This document shows, piece by piece, positions 7,067-9,651 of a stretch of 9,651 nt of DNA. Both the position numbers and the translations under genes were made by a program. The DNA is taken from the NCBI GenBank assembly GCA_021786455.1, contig JAJYNF010000267.1, positions 1 to 9,651 on the forward strand, given 5' to 3'. Each line of letters begins with the position of its first letter. Positions within the stretch are counted from its first letter, which is position 1. This stretch comes from Acidobacteriota bacterium. Lineage in GTDB: Bacteria; Acidobacteriota; Terriglobia; UBA7540. The notes beneath the pieces were generated by a model. The model had not been told where the DNA came from. It did not search any database and worked only from the letters and a program-made list of their open reading frames with translations.

Positions 7067-8064
7067 AAGAAACCACCGTTGACGATCTCTCGAAGCTCCC
7101 TCCGGGGTCATCCGTCGAGACCACCTTTCTTGTCCAATCCAAAGAGCGCAGAACCACCAACGTGGGCAAGCCTTATCTTGACCTGACACTGCAAGACTCG
7201 ACCGGACAGGTTCGAGCAAAGATTTGGGATTTAGACCGCGTCCGCCTCGATTTTGAAGAAGACGATATTGTTCGTGTCAACGCGGTCGTGGAGGAATACC
7301 AAGGCGCTCGGCAACTCAAGGTGAAGAGCGTTTCGCGTGCAGGCGAAAGCTTGCCGTTGCGCGATTACGTTCCACATAGCGCGGAAGATCCGGCGGTGTT
7401 GCTGGCCGCGGTTGTCGAGCGGGCGCGACGAGTGTCCAGTTGCCCGCTGCGCCAGTTGCTTCTGGCCGTGCTCGAGGACCCCGTCATTGCCGAGAAGTAT
7501 CAGCAGGCTCCGGCTGCCACCAGTCTGCATCACGCTTACCTCGGCGGGCTGGTGGAGCACGTTCGTTCGTTATTGTTCCTTGGCGATCGCGTCTCGGATC
7601 ATTACCCGGCCTTGGACCGCGACTTGGTCATTGCCGGCTTGATCCTACACGACGTTGGGAAAATTGAAGAGCTAACGTTTGAGCGCGGCTTGCGCTACAC
7701 AACGCGAGGCAAGCTTCTGGGCCATATCACGCTTGGGCTCGCCCTGGTCCGCGACAAGGCGACCCAAATTCAGGGTTTTCCGCCCGAGCTGTGGGACCGG
7801 CTGGAGCACATCATCCTTTCGCACCACGGCAAGCTTGAATTCGGCTCTCCCAAAGAGCCGGCGTTTCCTGAGGCGCTCGTCGTCCATTATCTCGATGATA
7901 TGGATTCCAAGGTCGCCAGCATGACCGCTCAGTACGCTGCCGAAAGCACCCAGGAAGGCGACTGGACCAGCCGAAATCGGGCTTTGGGGCGCGAACTACT
8001 GAAGCCGTCCGCGCAGGTGAAGAATGACTCGAACGCCGCTCCCAACTCGCCTGACGCCCCTTGA
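7063..8064 (+). CDS. yhaM: YhaM-type 3'-5' exoribonuclease (OB-fold plus HD domain)
   Basis: Predicted metal-dependent 3'-to-5' exoribonuclease that trims single-stranded RNA ends, by analogy with Bacillus YhaM (314 residues; 333 here). The N-terminal OB-fold nucleic-acid-binding domain spans about residues 12-95 (TTFLVQSKERRTTNVGKPY, LTLQDSTGQVRAKIWD). The HD domain follows with its metal ligands in order: H156/H157 and H166 in SLHHAYLGGLVEH, H196-D197 in LILHDVGK, H221 in GHITLG, H254/H255 in LSHHGKLEFGSPKEP, and the aspartates of HYLDDMDSK (278-281). All appear intact. The start ATG shares four bases with the preceding stop (ATGA), with no good ribosome site, so coupling to surA translation is likely. 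The last 14 codons overlap the start of the blaI-like gene. The tail after residue ~300 is poorly conserved. Function in this organism is inferred from the domain pair. Confidence 0.9.
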   Translation: MKETTVDDLSKLPPGSSVETTFLVQSKERRTTNVGKPYLDLTLQDSTGQVRAKIWDLDRVRLDFEEDDIVRVNAVVEEYQGARQLKVKSVSRAGESLPLRDYVPHSAEDPAVLLAAVVERARRVSSCPLRQLLLAVLEDPVIAEKYQQAPAATSLHHAYLGGLVEHVRSLLFLGDRVSDHYPALDRDLVIAGLILHDVGKIEELTFERGLRYTTRGKLLGHITLGLALVRDKATQIQGFPPELWDRLEHIILSHHGKLEFGSPKEPAFPEALVVHYLDDMDSKVASMTAQYAAESTQEGDWTSRNRALGRELLKPSAQVKNDSNAAPNSPDAP

Positions 8065-8491
8065 ATTGGAGTGCATGAAGGCTCTCTGGGCGCTCGGCGA
8101 AGGCACAGTCCGCGACATTCAGGCCCTACGGGGAGCGGCCCGACCGCTCGCTTACACTACGGTAATGACCATCATGGATCGCTTGGCCCGCAAGGGGGCG
8201 GTCAGCCGCGCCAAGCGCGGTCGGGCATACGTCTATCGCGCCCTGGTAACCGATGAACAGGTGCGGCGCCAAGCGCTCGATCGCCTGCTTACCGAGCACT
8301 TCCATAACTCAGCCGAGGCCCTGGCTGATTATTTGAAGGGAAAACCATCACACCCGGTCCCTGCGTCTCCCGACACTGCCCATCCGACTGACGCGCCCCG
8401 ACGCGCGGGTGGTTTCAAGACTACCGGCGTAACCTATAACTCCCTGGGCGACGCTGGCCCGCCGGCCGAATTGGACTCATCGCTCCTCTAA
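8024..8491 (+). CDS. BlaI/MecI/CopY-family winged-helix repressor
   Basis: Probable DNA-binding repressor. Residues 11-75 match the family's N-terminal winged helix: TPLELECMKALWALGEGTVRDI, then the recognition helix region (LAYTTVMTIMDRL) and the wing (GAVSRAKRGRAYVYRAL). Residues 76-105 form the helical dimerisation part (VTDEQVRRQALDRLL, ALADYLKG). The family is usually 120-130 residues; this protein has 155, with an extra Pro/Ala/Thr-rich tail from about 107 that looks unstructured. Family members usually pair with a BlaR1/MecR1-type M56 membrane peptidase; none lies next to it here, although one may be elsewhere. The start at 8024 leaves ten residues before the conserved core, is preceded by AGGTGA (8015-8020), and lies 41 nt inside the yhaM-like gene. 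A 1-nt gap separates it from the fabZ-like gene. Target genes are unknown; self-regulation of this unit is possible but no operator is evident. Confidence 0.87.
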   Translation: MTRTPLPTRLTPLELECMKALWALGEGTVRDIQALRGAARPLAYTTVMTIMDRLARKGAVSRAKRGRAYVYRALVTDEQVRRQALDRLLTEHFHNSAEALADYLKGKPSHPVPASPDTAHPTDAPRRAGGFKTTGVTYNSLGDAGPPAELDSSLL

Positions 8492-8492
8492 T

Positions 8493-8960
8493 ATGGATCA
8501 ATACTTCCACCGCGAATCGGTCAACAAGATAATTCTTCGCGTTCTGCCTCACCGCTTTCCGTTCTTACTGGTGGACCGCATCACTGAATTTGCGCCTGGG
8601 GTCCGAATCCGCGGCCTCAAGAACTTTACCGCCGGCGATGAGGCTTCACTCGGCCATTTTTCGGAGTCGCCGCTCGTGCCTGCCGGAATTCTGATCGAAG
8701 CCGTCACGCAGCTCGGCGCCATCCTCGTGCTCGATCGGCCGGAAATGGAAGGCAAGCTTGCCGTCATCCTGCAAATCCCTTCGGCGCGGATGCTGCGTCC
8801 CGTGAGGCTGGATGAAACCATCGAGTTGCATGCTGAAATCCTGAAGATGAAGCCCACCCTCGGCGAACTGCGCGGGCGCATTAAGATTGCCGGCGAACTC
8901 GTCGGCGAAGGGCATATGCGCTTCGCCATCGCCAACGCCAAAGACCTGCTGCCCGGATAA
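8493..8960 (+). CDS. fabZ: FabZ-like 3-hydroxyacyl-ACP dehydratase (hot-dog fold)
   Basis: Predicted cytosolic dehydratase converting 3-hydroxyacyl-ACP to trans-2-enoyl-ACP in type II fatty acid synthesis. Its 155 residues match the family length. LPHRFPFLLVDRI (18-30) is the classical N-terminal signature. The catalytic pair is present: His55 in LGHFSESP and Glu69 in LIEAVTQ, equivalent to E. coli His54 and Glu68. Beta strands with LAVILQIPSARMLRPVR and LGELRGRIKIAGELVGEG complete the hot-dog core. Two departures from the consensus are visible: the usual GHFP is GHFS, and the usual MPG before the active helix is VPAG with a shifted glycine. Start ATG is 1 nt after the blaI-like stop, with no ribosome site, so translation probably depends on coupling. 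It is not beside lpxA or lpxD, the common fabZ setting, so it may be a second dehydratase with a different chain-length preference. Confidence 0.88.
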   Translation: MDQYFHRESVNKIILRVLPHRFPFLLVDRITEFAPGVRIRGLKNFTAGDEASLGHFSESPLVPAGILIEAVTQLGAILVLDRPEMEGKLAVILQIPSARMLRPVRLDETIELHAEILKMKPTLGELRGRIKIAGELVGEGHMRFAIANAKDLLPG

Positions 8961-8996
8961 GCGCATCTTCGCCGCGACTTATACCCTGCAAGGGGC

Positions 8997-9002
8997 TAAA
9001 AT
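8997..9002 (+). promoter_or_regulatory. Candidate -10 box before the short accessory gene
   Basis: TAAAAT in GGCTAAAATAATGC resembles the patch upstream of rfaE2 (1774-1790). The AAGGGG sequence at 8990-8995 could serve as the ribosome site for GTG 9009 (13-nt spacing, long). The two readings compete, because a -10 here would place the RNA start near or after the GTG, giving a leaderless message. No -35 is clear. Confidence 0.25.
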
Positions 9003-9008
9003 AATGCC

Positions 9009-9203
9009 GTGCAGCCGTTCGTCGCCAAGTTTCGCACCTTCCGGGAGGCCGAACCCGCCACCCGCGACTACTATCGGCGGCTGTCACCCCAGGAACGCCT
9101 GGAAATTCTGTTCCAACTCCGCGAGATGGCGCACAAGGAGAACAATGCCACTCCCCGAAGACTGGCGCGCGTTTATCGAGTCACTCAACTCGAACGGGGT
9201 TGA
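9009..9203 (+). CDS. Small protein preceding a nucleotidyltransferase-like gene (possible TA-type partner)
   Basis: 64 codons from GTG at 9009; an in-frame TAA at 8997-8999 leaves no other likely start. The product is highly charged and helical (FREAEPATRDYYRRLSPQER, LEILFQLREMAHKE) and ends RVYRVTQLERG. To my recollection such short proteins (a YYxxLTPxERLEIL core with a RVYRV tail) are often found directly before nucleotidyltransferase-like genes of toxin-antitoxin type. The next gene fits that pattern and overlaps this one by 59 nt in another frame. An antitoxin or accessory role is inference; no DNA-binding motif is visible. It seems complete, although its partner is broken. A possible ATG at 9004 is in another frame and gives no protein-like product. 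Confidence 0.6.
   Translation: MQPFVAKFRTFREAEPATRDYYRRLSPQERLEILFQLREMAHKENNATPRRLARVYRVTQLERG
9135..9140 (+). promoter_or_regulatory. Ribosome binding site that fixes the nucleotidyltransferase-like start
   Basis: AAGGAG lies four nt before the ATG at 9145, inside the upstream gene. It is the clearest Shine-Dalgarno sequence in the window. It supports 9145 rather than in-frame ATGs further upstream (such as 8887), which would run through fabZ. Confidence 0.6.
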
Positions 9204-9516
9204 GTACGTTGTCGTCGGCGCGGTCGCCCTGGCCCACCATGGGATTCCCCGCTATACGGGCGACCTCGAAATCCTTATCTGTAACTCGGATGATAACGCG
9301 CGACGTGTGGAATCGACGCTCGTACAGTTCGGTTTTGGCGAGCTGGGTCGAAGACGGCTACTGTCCTCTACCTCTACACTCCGGGCTGCCCGTCGTGCGA
9401 CCAAAACAGCGCGAACTTTGGCGCACTGGTCAACGGGGCGAAGCATAGCTACCACTTCGTCGTGGTGTACACCGTCCCAGGCGGTGGAGGTAACCCCGCT
9501 AACGGGGTCGGCGTAG
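9145..9516 (+). pseudogene. Nucleotidyltransferase-like protein, truncated after ~68 codons
   Basis: From ATG 9145 the product starts MPLPEDWRAFIESLNSNGVE, followed by VEYVVVGAVALAHHGIPRYTGDLEILI (split around residues 19-45). This is the core of a MNT/AbiEii-like nucleotidyltransferase fold with GA-x-A-x-x-x-HG-x-x-R-x-T-x-D. The second acidic position is Glu42 where Asp is usual. Homology-like sequence ends at FGFGELG (about nt 9348). The remaining 56 codons to the stop at 9516 are Ser/Thr/Arg-rich and look like out-of-frame reading of another gene, the thioredoxin-like sequence below. Relatives continue for roughly another 80 or more residues, so the gene is 3'-truncated and probably inactive. 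It partners the short gene at 9009, which it overlaps. A toxin or phage-defence role for the ancestor is inference. Confidence 0.65.
9183..9205 (+). repeat. Hairpin across the stop codon of the small upstream gene
   Basis: ACTCAAC (9183-9189) and GTTGAGT (9199-9205) form a perfect 7-bp stem with a 9-nt loop. The right arm contains the TGA stop (9201-9203) of the 64-codon gene and lies within the early codons of the nucleotidyltransferase-like gene. It could affect relative expression of the overlapping pair, or be chance. Confidence 0.3.
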
Positions 9517-9651
9517 TGAACGCGACAGCGTCGCCTATAACTGTAAGCGCTTTGGATCTTTATATTGCTCCCGAAACGATCGTCGTCGCGCCGGATGGGC
9601 ATGTCGTCGAGGACTGGGTGGGCGCGTGGCAAGGTAACGTCCTGGCCGAAA
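9297..9651 (+). pseudogene. Thioredoxin-like domain lacking its N-terminus, running off the window
   Basis: The frame is open from 9297 (after TGA 9291-9293 and TAA 9294-9296) to the window end. Protein-like sequence begins about 9348: KTATVLYLYTPGCPSCDQ, where a beta strand leads to a CPSC (CxxC) redox motif (9387-9398). Later come a YHFVVVYT strand and APETIVVAPDGHVVEDW followed by VGAWQGN, the usual order of a thioredoxin/redoxin fold including the cis-Pro-like segment before the strand. No ATG, GTG or TTG occurs between the upstream stop and the CxxC, so this copy has lost its start and any signal peptide. It abuts the truncated nucleotidyltransferase in a different frame (+2 relative to it). 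It may be a broken gene, or one side of a deletion or assembly join. The C-terminal end lies beyond the window. Confidence 0.6.

Noticed and set aside
8887..9144. Upstream extension of the nucleotidyltransferase-like frame to an ATG at 8887
   Set aside because: The extension reads through the end of fabZ in another frame and is not protein-like. The AAGGAG-ATG at 9135-9147 marks the real start.
9200..9448. Plus-strand 82-codon frame in the third reading frame across the join
   Set aside because: Its residues do not resemble either domain, and it merely overlaps the two better-supported frames.
9493..9508. ACCCCG-CTAA-CGGGGT hairpin as a terminator
   Set aside because: It lies within the thioredoxin-like coding frame (encoding part of GNPANGVG) and has no following T-run.
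9252..9632. Minus-strand 126-codon frame over the NTase/thioredoxin join
   Set aside because: The plus-strand frames carry recognisable NTase and CxxC thioredoxin signatures, while the minus frame is Arg/Ser-rich with none.
1..9651. CRISPR arrays, tRNA/rRNA genes, transposases or integrase attachment sites
   Set aside because: No regularly spaced repeats, cloverleaf-like sequences, transposase motifs or flanking direct repeats were seen on reading either strand.

Overview
This is a GC-rich window (roughly 60% GC by eye) of a diderm bacterial chromosome, mostly housekeeping genes. Outer-membrane biology is implied by a LPS-heptose adenylyltransferase (RfaE2 type) and a SurA-like periplasmic chaperone. 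The mfd / SurA-like / YhaM-like / BlaI-like run, a BNR/sialidase-like remnant of a type I associate with Acidobacteriota, and the codon use suggest an acidobacterial or similar soil bacterium. That assignment is inference; the window holds no rRNA or other phylogenetic marker I could test.

Layout. Positions 1-1245 (minus strand) hold hemL, lacking only its last few codons at the window edge. Positions 1246-1697 are a decayed-looking stretch: non-coding sequence with a small GC-rich hairpin, then a minus-strand ORF whose first ~88 codons look like a secreted sialidase/BNR-repeat protein that has lost the rest of its gene. A short divergent intergenic region (1698-1811) with candidate -10 boxes for both strands follows.

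From 1812 to 8960 the plus strand is densely packed: rfaE2 - mfd - surA-like - yhaM-like - blaI-like - fabZ-like. Neighbours overlap by 8 nt (rfaE2/mfd), 4 nt (surA/yhaM) and 41 nt (yhaM/blaI), or are separated by 1 nt (blaI/fabZ). Only the mfd-surA gap (79 nt) could hold a promoter. The genes cover ADP-heptose synthesis, transcription-coupled repair, periplasmic folding, 3'-5' RNA trimming, winged-helix repression and 3-hydroxyacyl-ACP dehydration. They look like a co-transcribed housekeeping cluster rather than a single pathway.

The last ~700 nt (8961-9651) are accessory in character. A short GTG-started gene overlaps the start of a nucleotidyltransferase-like gene in a toxin-antitoxin-like arrangement. 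The nucleotidyltransferase homology stops after about 68 codons. Protein-like sequence then continues in another frame as a thioredoxin-like domain with a CPSC motif, which has no start codon of its own and runs off the window. This double truncation is the most interesting structure here. I see no RNA genes, CRISPR array, complete mobile element or convincing new multi-gene system.
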